Source of the DNA: Pomacea canaliculata
Taxonomy: Eukaryota > Mollusca > Gastropoda > Architaenioglossa > Ampullariidae
Direction: 5' to 3'
Assembly (NCBI RefSeq): GCF_003073045.1
Contig: NC_037590.1
Coordinates: 37,812,751 to 37,876,750, forward strand
Length of the DNA: 64,000 nt
The notes beneath the pieces were generated by a model, which did no database searches, was not told the DNA's origin, and saw nothing but the letters and a program-made list of their open reading frames with translations. Shown here in pieces: positions 59,001 through 64,000 of the stretch. Position numbers and translations under genes: made by a program. The number at the start of each line of letters is the position of its first letter. Position 1 is the first letter of the stretch.

Positions 59001-61512
59001 GAAGACACTGCAAAGTGCAGTGACCGAAGTACTTTAAGTCAGCGTGCCCAGACCAGGACATGGGAGAAAGACTACCCATTGCCGGGTTAGTACAGGATGT
59101 TTTCCCGCCACCGACCCAGTCAAACATTCAGCAGTATAAGCAGTATTTTAACGGATTAAATGGGCTATTGCAGCTTTTAGATGGAACTAGTGCTTTAAAA
59201 AAAACTCAAAAATGCTACGCCCGATGAGGGACTTGAACCCGCGACCCTCAGATTAAAAGTCTGATGCTCTACCGACTGAGCTAACCGGGCTCACATCATA
59301 GGATAGTGTTGTTGAAGATCATGTTAAGTGTTTTTACTACTAGGCGATTTTTGGATCCTTGGGAGGAATAGAAAGGATGAAAATGGTGTAGGGGAAATAT
59401 TTGGGTAGGTGCGTGTGTGGGTGGGTGGGTGGGAGTGGATTTGGCAGCGGTACTCTCAAGGGACCTAGGCGGGATTATCCACTTGCCACCGTCGTTTCCC
59501 GTCAAAGCCCCGTTTGTCTGCCGCATCCAAACTCCGCATGCACCCCTCACCCATATCTTACACCCCTTTCCCCCTCTAGTACACAGACCGGCACACCAGG
59601 CAGAAAACACTCAACAGCGTTTTCAAAATCTCATCGTTTCCTCACTTCAATTGTATGTATGTTCTAACCCTCGATCTTTATAAATACATACAGTAAGAGG
59701 CTAGAGATACGATTACATGATTAATTACTTCCAAAAAATGTATATCACTAAACAGTTTAAATTATTAACAGCAAGCTAGCATCATGCAAAAGCGAGTTGC
59801 AAGCGGAAGTAGCACGTGCTAGGGAAAAGGACGGCTGGTTAAAACAATTAAAATTGAACATTACACACAAAGCAGTACAATATTTATATACGATATCATT
59901 ACAGCCACTGTTATAACAATTATTTTATGGCATCTTTCAGTCGGCGGTGTTTTACTTTGGGATCGAAATACGAAAAATCCTTTAGGTCTGTGCGAACAAA
60001 ACCCAGCTGGCCCTGTGTGTCAGTCACACTCAAGGGAAGAGCGTGCGACAAGATCACGTGTCAGATGACCAGCGAGGTCCAGCGTGGCAGAGGGCGCGCT
60101 GAGTAACAGCCACACAGGCAGGTCATGCCCAGTCGCAATTTCCGTACTTATATAGACGAATAAAAGTCTTCGTTTTTCGTTTTTTTTTTAAATTAATTCG
60201 AATAACACATTTCGGGTGCTAAGTTTCCACAGTTATGTTTATGACGATCTTAACAGATGGCATGATAGTCTTCATTAACTCTCATTTGAACTTATTTGTA
60301 TTTATTAAAAATATTTGATTTACAGAAAAGGAGGATAATAGGGGCTGATAATCCTTTTCCTTGTCTCTTTTCTTCCTTTTTTATTGCTCTTTTCACATAT
60401 TTTATTGCTGGCTTGCTGTCTTTTCTTCTGTTTATTGCTGCTTCAATGGCTCGCACGGCTACTTATAAGGATATTCGTCTGATGCTTCTGTGTGACAATG
60501 ATGTTTTATAGTTTAATAGTAAATCCAGGCAAACCCATCGCGACAAGGAAAGTGAAGTTTCATTTTGGGAAAAGGCTTTATAAATATATTTATAGATTCT
60601 TCAAACCGAAAGTTTTATTTCCTCAAAGGCGGGAGAAGGACAAGATTTGTTGACACCTTGCACCAAGGTCTGATGGATGAAGACCTCACTGGCAGGGTCA
60701 GACCCTGTTTATCCTGCTGTTGACATGCAGTTAATGGCACAAACTATAGACAATGAGCTTCCTTAATGCGCGTGCAAGTGAGCATGTGACCACATGAAGG
60801 TGCAGGAAGAGCAAACATAGGGAATAAGAATGGCTTTGTTTAAGAAAAGAATGTGACACTGGCTTACCTTGTCCTCCAACTGTTAGGACAAACACAACAA
60901 CAAGCACATCACAGACACTTCACATAAACCACCAGCATGCCGCAAACACAACATTAGAGTAAACTATTTTAGTGGATTACTTTTAAAATTATTTAATAAT
61001 GTTTCACAAGAGCTGATTTAGCAAGAGGCCATCACATTTTATACTGACTCAAATATAATTAACAGGACTACTACTGCTAAAACATTTAGCTACTGAGACC
61101 AGTAAGTGTGGACTGACAGAAGAAGGCTAGCATGTTTTGCCTCATCTCTACGAAACATCGATAATAGAAGAAAAATGAGAAGTAATATCAAGATAGTATT
61201 TCTGATTCACTATTGAGTTAACAGACTAAATATTAACAACGAAACGAACTTAATTAAGACTGAGGTAGTGTCGGCCATTGAATAAAAATGTTCACATGTC
61301 TAAGGAAACTTTAAACGGATATTTCTGTTTATTTCAATGAGGTTTTTATTCCCACAACACTTTTTTTGCAATTAGCTCATCGACCAGCGCATGTCAGTGT
61401 CAAAATAAACATAATATGATTTATGAAAACACTCACCATGCGGGAAAGAGAACAGAGTGAACAGCAAAGCCACATTGTTGACAGTCATCAGCAGGTTGCT
61501 GTTCCGCAGCAT
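37580..61512 (-). CDS. CDH23: Gene B: CDH23-like cadherin, spliced, 39 exons
   Basis: Complete reading from signal peptide to stop. Exons (minus, 5' to 3'): 61512-61437, 60879-60868, 58205-58133, 57946-57774, 57256-57206, 56980-56891, 56448-56359, 56111-56100, 55678-55559, 55328-55206, 55111-55033, 54802-54678, 54225-54017, 53746-53585, 53268-53104, 52799-52735, 52458-52222, 51847-51602, 51350-51278, 51041-50589, 50238-50100, 49825-49604, 49265-48950, 48614-48364, 48108-47999, 47756-47586, 47345-47154, 46706-46472, 46167-45842, 45492-45244, 44934-44847, 44364-44278, 44002-43934, 43604-43538, 43301-43174, 42710-42671, 41523-41460, 38869-38819, 38006-37580. About 1,950 residues: signal peptide, 14 ECs, MAD, transmembrane helix, tail ending LTEI. 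Vertebrate CDH23 has 27 ECs, so this is a short form. About nine single-base slips interrupt EC exons. Lies 17.8 kb upstream of the firm start of gene A, same strand. Confidence 0.9.
38819..38869 (-). CDS. CDH23: Gene B tail exon with NPVY motif
   Basis: 51-nt exon encoding SNPVYLEKIILEGDDDG. NPVY is an NPxY motif aligned to NPLY of gene A. Phase 2 on both sides. Acceptor TTTCAG, donor GTATGA. Confidence 0.84.
38870..41459 (-). other. Largest tail intron of gene B (2.6 kb)
   Basis: AT-rich, no exon-like segment seen; contains the SINE-like relic near 40148-40290. Confidence 0.6.
40148..40290 (-). mobile_element. SINE-like tRNA-derived relic in gene B intron
   Basis: On the minus strand a box A-like AAGCTAAAAGGTG is followed by GGGTTCAGATC (box B-like), then CACCTATCGCCGGCCGATGG. 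It differs from the other two SINEs beyond the head, so it may be another family. Confidence 0.4.
41460..41523 (-). CDS. CDH23: Gene B tail exon with PGTNM block
   Basis: 64-nt exon encoding PDEADLYKVDIPGTNMHAYE, homologous to the PGTNK exon of gene A and the PNTNKY block of vertebrate CDH23. Donor GTAAGA. It precedes a 2.6-kb intron containing a SINE-like relic. Confidence 0.84.
42337..42362. repeat. (CA)n microsatellite
   Basis: Short CA repeat with CG interruptions, in a gene B intron. Confidence 0.8.
42671..42710 (-). CDS. CDH23: Gene B juxtamembrane basic exon
   Basis: 40-nt exon encoding YRRKLKAQLRWHM. One base shorter than gene A's 41 nt and one base short for the next exon's phase; a G lost at ATG/GTAAGG would restore it. 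Confidence 0.8.
43174..43301 (-). CDS. CDH23: Gene B transmembrane exon
   Basis: 128-nt exon, the same length as in gene A. A charged stalk (TSTKEQDKSTEKKLQ) is followed by the helix MALILVSVILGALCIILAIV, then LCCTYKR. Donor GTGAGT. Confidence 0.9.
43538..44934 (-). CDS. CDH23: Gene B membrane-adjacent domain, four exons
   Basis: Exons 44934-44847, 44364-44278, 44002-43934 and 43604-43538 encode the MAD: ILINDNQRLKVVFRQPVG, NYRIVVDQIQTHENDNGV, DMFIHGEVVQTSSIVPAETL, and SSQLVPILNDYNILQIV. The last block aligns with the FRNYNVLDVQ segment of vertebrate CDH23. The first exon is one base shorter than gene A's (88 against 89) and out of phase with exon 45244; a single G at its acceptor may be missing. 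Confidence 0.86.
44408..44512. repeat. About 18-bp minisatellite in gene B intron
   Basis: Around six copies of TTTTACACCTAAAGATA-like units, 45 nt upstream (minus strand) of the acceptor of exon 44364-44278. It does not enter the exon. Confidence 0.75.
45244..45492 (-). CDS. CDH23: Gene B exon: EC14, last EC repeat
   Basis: 249-nt phase 0-0 exon encoding DEVSDADSDQWGINRFENTT through FSVGLKVYDKGGFSATATLR. Like its gene A counterpart it lacks a DxNDN linker and leads directly into the MAD. Confidence 0.86.
45842..46167 (-). CDS. CDH23: Gene B exon: EC13 end and EC14 start
   Basis: 326-nt open exon encoding VELAKVFKLNTTGTLC, LDREQTASTNLVVRATDN, a loop with Pro and Ser (EVMAPSGSNAPPLY), MVDDVNDHQPVF and FGAIIYNLK. 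Donor GTTCGC. Confidence 0.88.
46472..46706 (-). CDS. CDH23: Gene B exon: EC12 end and EC13 start
   Basis: 235-nt open exon encoding LIVRATDHGVPTSFSSDLTL, VRVLDVNDQPPEF and FRENEAGQCASVAVAVDRDS. Counterpart of gene A 8666-8444. Confidence 0.88.
47154..47345 (-). CDS. CDH23: Gene B exon: EC12 core
   Basis: 192-nt phase 0-0 exon encoding DKPSGELVIVLEAEDSDTGP, NGEVSYTLVQRQDNKDW and FNLDADTGRLTTNRRLDREQ. A canonical EC calcium-site exon. Confidence 0.88.
47586..47756 (-). CDS. CDH23: Gene B exon: EC11-EC12 linker
   Basis: 171-nt phase 0-0 exon encoding LLHGLASTYVITVEARDKGV, VEVYDVNDDTPKF and PMNPVAVVSE. Confidence 0.87.
47999..48108 (-). CDS. CDH23: Gene B exon: EC11 middle
   Basis: 110-nt exon encoding LNGQVEYYLTSETNATKNNR then FFQIGTSSGIVTIAQ. 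Donor GTAAGT; phases fit both neighbours. Confidence 0.86.
48364..48614 (-). CDS. CDH23: Gene B exon: EC10 end and EC11 start, two apparent frameshifts
   Basis: Encodes GVITVAKPLDREKKSEYRLE, then in a second frame VVAKDNAADVLNQKSKRTPV and RLTDVNDNAPVFE, then in a third frame PTVPSVAEIAGIGTSIFTVK. Length 251 is two less than the phases require, which fits two missing bases. The acceptor is a non-pyrimidine AAG. Confidence 0.8.
48950..49265 (-). CDS. CDH23: Gene B exon: EC9 end and EC10 start, one frameshift
   Basis: Encodes VVTLKQKLDFEVKTSFTFLI and NGSPQLSSSATV, then, after a slip near 49160, LRVLDENDNIPEF and FTVAENVSVGYIVYNMTALD. Length 316 is one short of the expected phase. Confidence 0.83.
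49604..49825 (-). CDS. CDH23: Gene B exon: EC8-EC9 linker and EC9
   Basis: 222-nt open exon encoding ILTITLSDYNDNAPTF, YRANVSEGLALDSAILRVEA, TDADRG and NSFNIDSSTG. Phase 1 on both sides. Confidence 0.88.
50100..50238 (-). CDS. CDH23: Gene B exon: EC8 middle
   Basis: 139-nt exon encoding RYFDINSTSGIVYVASVLDR, ETAERIVVTILVED and a Q/P-rich loop, AVQPPQQSAT. Donor GTCGGT. Confidence 0.87.
50589..51041 (-). CDS. CDH23: Gene B exon: most of EC7 and EC8 start, frameshifted
   Basis: 453-nt exon, the longest in this gene. Encodes DTHVVTVTATDGDGTSPNNN, RIDSGALDKFRIDFETGEIV, ARLDREEK, then after a disturbed stretch (about 50870-50890) VSATDRGNRPLTGYCNVTIT, GNVNDEMPQF and VRENLAVGSSVLTYTATDSD. The donor GTATGT at 50583-50588 gives a correct phase into exon 50238. 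Confidence 0.82.
51278..51350 (-). CDS. CDH23: Gene B exon: EC6-EC7 linker
   Basis: 73-nt exon encoding DVNDYAPVFSPAFYAVQIME then NSAE. Acceptor TTTCAG, donor GTTTGT. Confidence 0.86.
51602..51847 (-). CDS. CDH23: Gene B exon: EC6 core
   Basis: 246-nt phase 0-0 exon encoding AVDNDEPNTPNSIVRYRIAQ, NFTINSTSGEITLVRPLDYE and LNISAYDGGTPQKSSVISVQ. Donor GTGAGG. Confidence 0.88.
52222..52458 (-). CDS. CDH23: Gene B exon: EC5 end and EC6 start, one frameshift
   Basis: Encodes FTVDPNTGVISLATSLDRET, EIQITVTDDNDNAPLFS, then, one base out of frame, RSDYEGVVKEGDQNFMRPLI. Length 237 is one short of the phase. Confidence 0.83.
52735..52799 (-). CDS. CDH23: Gene B exon: EC5 calcium-site segment
   Basis: 65-nt exon encoding ATDMDSDSYGRITYSIRGGN. 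Gene A carries the equivalent sequence inside a larger exon. Acceptor AAAACAG, donor GTAAGT. Confidence 0.85.
53104..53268 (-). CDS. CDH23: Gene B exon: EC4-EC5 linker
   Basis: 165-nt phase 0-0 exon encoding VVARELETAERRSNTATVTL, SIQDMNDNSPVF, and VMENAAVGSRIGNIQ. Confidence 0.88.
53585..53746 (-). CDS. CDH23: Gene B exon: EC4 core
   Basis: 162-nt phase 0-0 exon encoding GTNSHFSLTLEKSGRPYTDF, TVLIQVNNSAVLDYEQTKQI and LFQ. Donor GTACGT. Confidence 0.88.
54017..54225 (-). CDS. CDH23: Gene B exon: EC3 end and EC4 start, one frameshift
   Basis: Encodes ATEIVPAGQMNYGTTTANAL, VTVADINDNAPVF, YTARIMENMQVG, then after a slip near 54070 RVPITFLSPSNVMRVSDADQ. Length 209 is one short of a multiple of three. 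Confidence 0.84.
54678..54802 (-). CDS. CDH23: Gene B exon: EC3 middle
   Basis: 125-nt exon encoding DYSKFAINSSTGWITLGPGQ, ILDRDSADMSSNGGVFAMYV and Q. Donor GTATGC. Confidence 0.87.
55033..55111 (-). CDS. CDH23: Gene B exon: EC3 calcium-site segment
   Basis: 79-nt exon encoding GTQVIQVAGIDQDRGIPNAL then SYSFIK; same length and phase as gene A 15281-15203. Donor GTAGCT. Confidence 0.87.
55206..55328 (-). CDS. CDH23: Gene B exon: EC2-EC3 linker
   Basis: 123-nt phase 0-0 exon encoding DGDGLKAVPADFFVTVLDVQ, DTPPIFINLPYAQRVFENIT. The DVQD plus INLPY pattern matches vertebrate CDH23 EC2-3 closely. Confidence 0.88.
55559..55678 (-). CDS. CDH23: Gene B exon: EC2 second half
   Basis: 120-nt phase 0-0 exon encoding DADDGYRSTFTINQYDGTIT, LINALDYEKHTFYQFKVNAQ. 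Donor GTGACA. Confidence 0.87.
56100..56111 (-). CDS. CDH23: Gene B 12-nt microexon in EC2
   Basis: ACTGAAGCTCAG between acceptor TTTTACAG and donor GTGAGT, coding TEAQ in phase 0 between ...VSYSMM and DADDGY. A 12-nt exon sits at the same place in gene A. Confidence 0.8.
56359..56448 (-). CDS. CDH23: Gene B exon: EC2 start
   Basis: 90-nt phase 0-0 exon encoding SIPQGTVVYSGIKAFDPDNG, RGGTVSYSMM. Acceptor ATTACAG, donor GTGAGT. Confidence 0.87.
56891..56980 (-). CDS. CDH23: Gene B exon: EC1-EC2 linker
   Basis: 90-nt phase 0-0 exon encoding IPAKVRLFISDVNDNPPFF and NLPYKITVNE. Confidence 0.87.
57206..57256 (-). CDS. CDH23: Gene B 51-nt exon of EC1
   Basis: Encodes EPNDRNLYFTISDGSSE; the same length, phase and first residues (EP) as gene A 18278-18228. 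Donor GTTAGT. Confidence 0.86.
57774..57946 (-). CDS. CDH23: Gene B exon: EC1 core
   Basis: 173-nt exon encoding TVIGNITASDSDGPQPLTFT through VDIVLKEILDRDY. Acceptor TTCCAG, donor GTACGG. Confidence 0.87.
58133..58205 (-). CDS. CDH23: Gene B exon: N-terminus of EC1, one frameshift
   Basis: Reads VMGNSPPRPGLFLQTII, then, one base out of frame, YRVKDTPTG. Length 73 should be a multiple of three, so one base seems extra (or two are missing) around the AATAATA run. Acceptor TTTGCAG, donor GTATGT. Confidence 0.8.
59208..59212 (-). terminator. Pol III T-run terminator of the tRNA gene
   Basis: T5 on the minus strand five bases past the tRNA 3' end, with a T8 run a few bases further (59197-59204). 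Confidence 0.75.
59218..59290 (-). tRNA. tRNA-Lys(UUU): tRNA-Lys(UUU)
   Basis: 73 nt on the minus strand folding as a cloverleaf: acceptor GCCCGGT/ATCGGGC with one G-U pair, D arm TAGCTCAGTCGGTAGAGC (box A), anticodon stem TCAGA/TCTGA around CTTTTAA (anticodon TTT), T loop TTCAAGT (box B), discriminator G. No intron, no encoded CCA, as usual in eukaryotes. One C-U mismatch in the T stem (GCGGG/CCCTC) departs from the usual lysine tRNA. Lies in intron 2 of gene B, same strand. Confidence 0.93.
60868..60879 (-). CDS. CDH23: Gene B 12-nt N-terminal microexon
   Basis: TTGGAGGACAAG between acceptor CTAACAG and donor GTAAGC, phase 1 on both sides, giving VGGQ between the signal peptide exon (...SFPH) and VMGNSPP. 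Phases on both sides fit exactly. Confidence 0.65.
61437..61512 (-). CDS. CDH23: Gene B first coding exon: signal peptide
   Basis: 76-nt exon with ATG directly after a strong TTTTTTCAG acceptor, so at least one 5' UTR exon lies upstream. Encodes MLRNSNLLMTVNNVALLFTL then FSFPH, a hydrophobic leader. Donor GTGAGT, exit phase 1. Confidence 0.82.
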
Positions 61513-64000
61513 CTGAAAAAATAAGGTTTACACATCCAAATGAATAAGGACAAATAAACAACTGTTAATATGGGCACCGTTGCTGTCTCAAGCCATAACC
61601 GAGCCACTTGAGGGTGCTGACACTTTCATTATGTTTGCACTAATTATAGCTGCATGGGTAGGTCAGGTAAACACGTGCAGCTCAGGTGTTGTGTATTAAT
61701 CAAGTGTCCTTGACTATTTCACTTCCTCAAACTGCGACTGACATCAGCCACACCTGCAGCAAGGGTTGCTAGCCAAGGTACATACACTCAGACACTCACC
61801 TGTAAGGGTGGAGCGGTCATGGAACATGCTGCGCACGATGCATCAACAAACGAGTTTACTATTGCGCAGTCATTAACAGGAAGTCGAAACACGTTTATAA
61901 TTAAACCTTTCTTCAGACCCCTGCTCTCTGCTTTTATCAGTAGAAATGTCTCACATGACAACTCTATAGATCGGTTCTTACCTGTCATCTATGCAGGTGA
62001 ATGAATAATGTATGACAACCACCCCTGATTATTTCTTTTCTTCTGTTCTTTACCTGTATCTGCGTGTCACGGATGAGAGAACACTGGCGGATCACCAGCC
62101 GATAGAACGAGAATGATCGATAAACGACATGAGAATGTTATAGGAATGTACACTGACAGGATATGTACTGTAAGGATAGTCAAGAACAGGATTTAAGTCT
62201 TCTTAATGAATGTACAGGATTTACTGGACGAAGGTGGAGTCTTCCACATTTTAATAACTGAAAGATGAAGGGGAAAATTAAACCGCAAATATTTCTGAAA
62301 CGTAGAGAGTTTGTAAACTTAATTAGTTTTACTAGTGACCTTCTTGACTACCTCTCTGTAGATATATAGGTAAAACTATAAACGATATTTTCTCCATGGA
62401 AACGGGACCAAAATAGCAACTTCCTCCTACGCTGGCGTGTTCAGCTCACAAAATATGACGTCATTGCAAACTGTGCACAGACATCCATGTTTTCCAGTAA
62501 CTGGAATTCTCTGAGTCAGCAGTTATCTTGAACTTCTGCTGCCCAAGTGACTACTTTGCTATCGACATTCCGTTTCTAGGGACTTGAAATGTGTCGACAG
62601 CTCCAAATGGCAAGCAGTGGGGCAGAGATCGATGTTTCATCATGGCCTGGAGACGACTGCGTGTCATGTCCTGCTGGGATGCGACCCACAGCATAACTGA
62701 GGTTCTTGAAGAATTAATGATTCCGATCTGATTAAATTCAATAAGTATCAACCTCGAATTAAATGATGGTTTCCTCTGTCTTTGAGAAAAATGTACAAAC
62801 TCACACACTCGCGCGTGCGTGCGCAAATGTATATATACATACACATGCATACATATATGTCATCCGCACAGTCAGAATAACATACAAAACTTTTCAAAAA
62901 CAAAAATATAAAATGTGAAAACAAATACCTTTTGAAAACATGGCTTAATCGATTTGAGTTAATCATTCGCAAGTTTCAATTTGCAAAACAAGGCAACACC
63001 ATTAACACAACCAGACGAACTAGCTTCTCTTCTTTTTTTTTTAGATATGCGAACAATTTCCTATCGAGCCTGTCCCCAGTGCTGCAGGGTCACCTGATCC
63101 TACAATGTTGGCTGGCACTACAGCGATAGTTGCAAAACAGGGTTTCGATTAATTATAAAATGTGCTTTTGTAACTCATTATACACCCCCGTACATGTAGT
63201 GATCCGGGTGACATTAACTTTACCTGACAGATTTTGTGAGTGATATCTAGGCTTGTATTCGTGGACACCCATGGGTAAAATTGCGAACTTGGGTGGGTAT
63301 CCAGCTGAGCAAGTTGACACCACAGACAAGCTAGCTCCTGGTTCATAGATGTTGAGTAGAAGAAGTTACCTAACTGACAGGCATAACGGGTATTCTACTC
63401 AAAATTATCTGTTCAATAAAAACAGTTTTGTAGCATTAAGTCTGTTCAGGTTATTTTTAAGTGATTGCTTTGGTTGAACTGAATCAATCACGACCTTCCC
63501 AACATTTTAAGGTAGGCCTACCCCGAGTCCACGAATACGTGGTTGGAGCCGTTACCTCCTTTACCCGATAGGCTAACATGCTGGGTAAATGTACCTCATG
63601 GAAACGATCCGTGGGCTTCTGTTCATGAACATCACCAATTTTAGGGGAAAATGGCCCTGACTTGGGTAAGGAAGCAGCTGGTTAGGCTACTCCGACAGGC
63701 AAACTAACCCGATTCATGAAACATTTAGGAATTTTCCTAACAGCCAACATTATCAGAAAGGTGTCATTGCGCATGCGTTTTTCGGGGCAAAAGGGGGAGG
63801 GGAGGAAACTGGAAAAGTCTGTCAGAGGATAAGGTGTCATACACCTTAAAAAAAAAGAAAGTAAGCAAGAAGTTACGAAATTCAATCATTCATATCACTA
63901 GGTCAGACCTCCGATAAATACCGGTTGGAACAATGATTGAGAGAGATCTGCTGGGAGGTTTGCTCCTCTATCTCCGGTTAGCTGATCTCCCCAGCTCGGG
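61513..64000. other. 5' flank or 5' UTR intron of gene B
   Basis: No coding region supported. The acceptor directly before the gene B ATG requires a 5' UTR exon somewhere upstream, here or beyond the window; I could not place it or a promoter. Confidence 0.5.

Larger units (their letters stand above)
58206..60867 (-). other. Intron 2 of gene B (2.7 kb)
   Basis: Hosts the tRNA-Lys gene. Overlapping open frames at 59296-59683 on both strands read low-complexity sequence and are not supported as genes. Confidence 0.6.

Noticed and set aside
2357-61512. Interpretation of both cadherins as pseudogenes
   Set aside because: Splice sites, phases, leader, MAD, transmembrane helix and C-terminal motifs are all preserved; the damage is single-base slips concentrated in EC exons, plus one stop.
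63256-63537. 12-bp inverted repeat GTATTCGTGGAC around a 260-bp interval
   Set aside because: Too short to claim a transposon; no target duplication or coding content found.
1-64000. Retroviral or LTR elements, LINEs, CRISPR arrays, bacterial operons
   Set aside because: No reverse transcriptase, integrase, capsid or LTR pair was seen, and nothing prokaryotic in organisation.

Overview
This is animal nuclear DNA: genes in many small phase-consistent exons with GT-AG introns, a eukaryotic tRNA-Lys, tRNA-derived SINEs and a hAT transposon relic. The gene content fits an invertebrate, most likely a mollusc (gastropod-like). That placement is an inference and cannot be proved from the window.

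The main content is two tandem, same-strand (minus) paralogues of cadherin-23 (CDH23). Gene B, the upstream copy, runs from a signal-peptide exon at 61437-61512 to a stop at 37580. It reads as 39 coding exons giving a signal peptide, 14 extracellular cadherin (EC) repeats, a membrane-adjacent domain (MAD), one transmembrane helix and a cytoplasmic tail, about 1,950 residues. Gene A, the downstream copy, runs from at least 19763 (perhaps from 33313) to a stop at 2357. It has 27 firm exons plus 2 tentative 5' exons, about nine ECs, then the same MAD, transmembrane and tail architecture. Exon lengths and phases match pairwise between the genes, especially over MAD, transmembrane helix and tail, so they arose by duplication. 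CDH23 family identity rests on the MAD sequence, the juxtamembrane RRRLKA/RRKLKA block, the PGTNK/PGTNM plus NPxY block and C-termini ending T-D/E-I, a class I PDZ ligand as in vertebrate CDH23.

Layout: 1-2356 is 3' flank of gene A. 2357-19763 is the body of gene A, with two minisatellites that each straddle a 5' splice site and an intron (9164-11075) holding a low-quality-looking tract where EC-coding exons seem to be missing. 19764-37579 holds no firm gene; it carries two related SINEs, an 839-bp hAT deletion derivative with an 8-bp target duplication, an A-rich degenerate repeat and two candidate 5' exons of gene A. 37580-61512 is gene B, with a tRNA-Lys(UUU) nested in its intron 2. 61513-64000 is the 5' flank or UTR intron of gene B.

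Several EC exons in both genes carry apparent single-base frameshifts, often near short homopolymers, and gene A has one in-frame stop. All splice sites and frames on either side are intact, so sequence error is more likely than pseudogenisation, but this needs reads. The likely role of both proteins is calcium-dependent adhesion or a tip-link-like filament anchored to a PDZ scaffold; this is inferred from the family.
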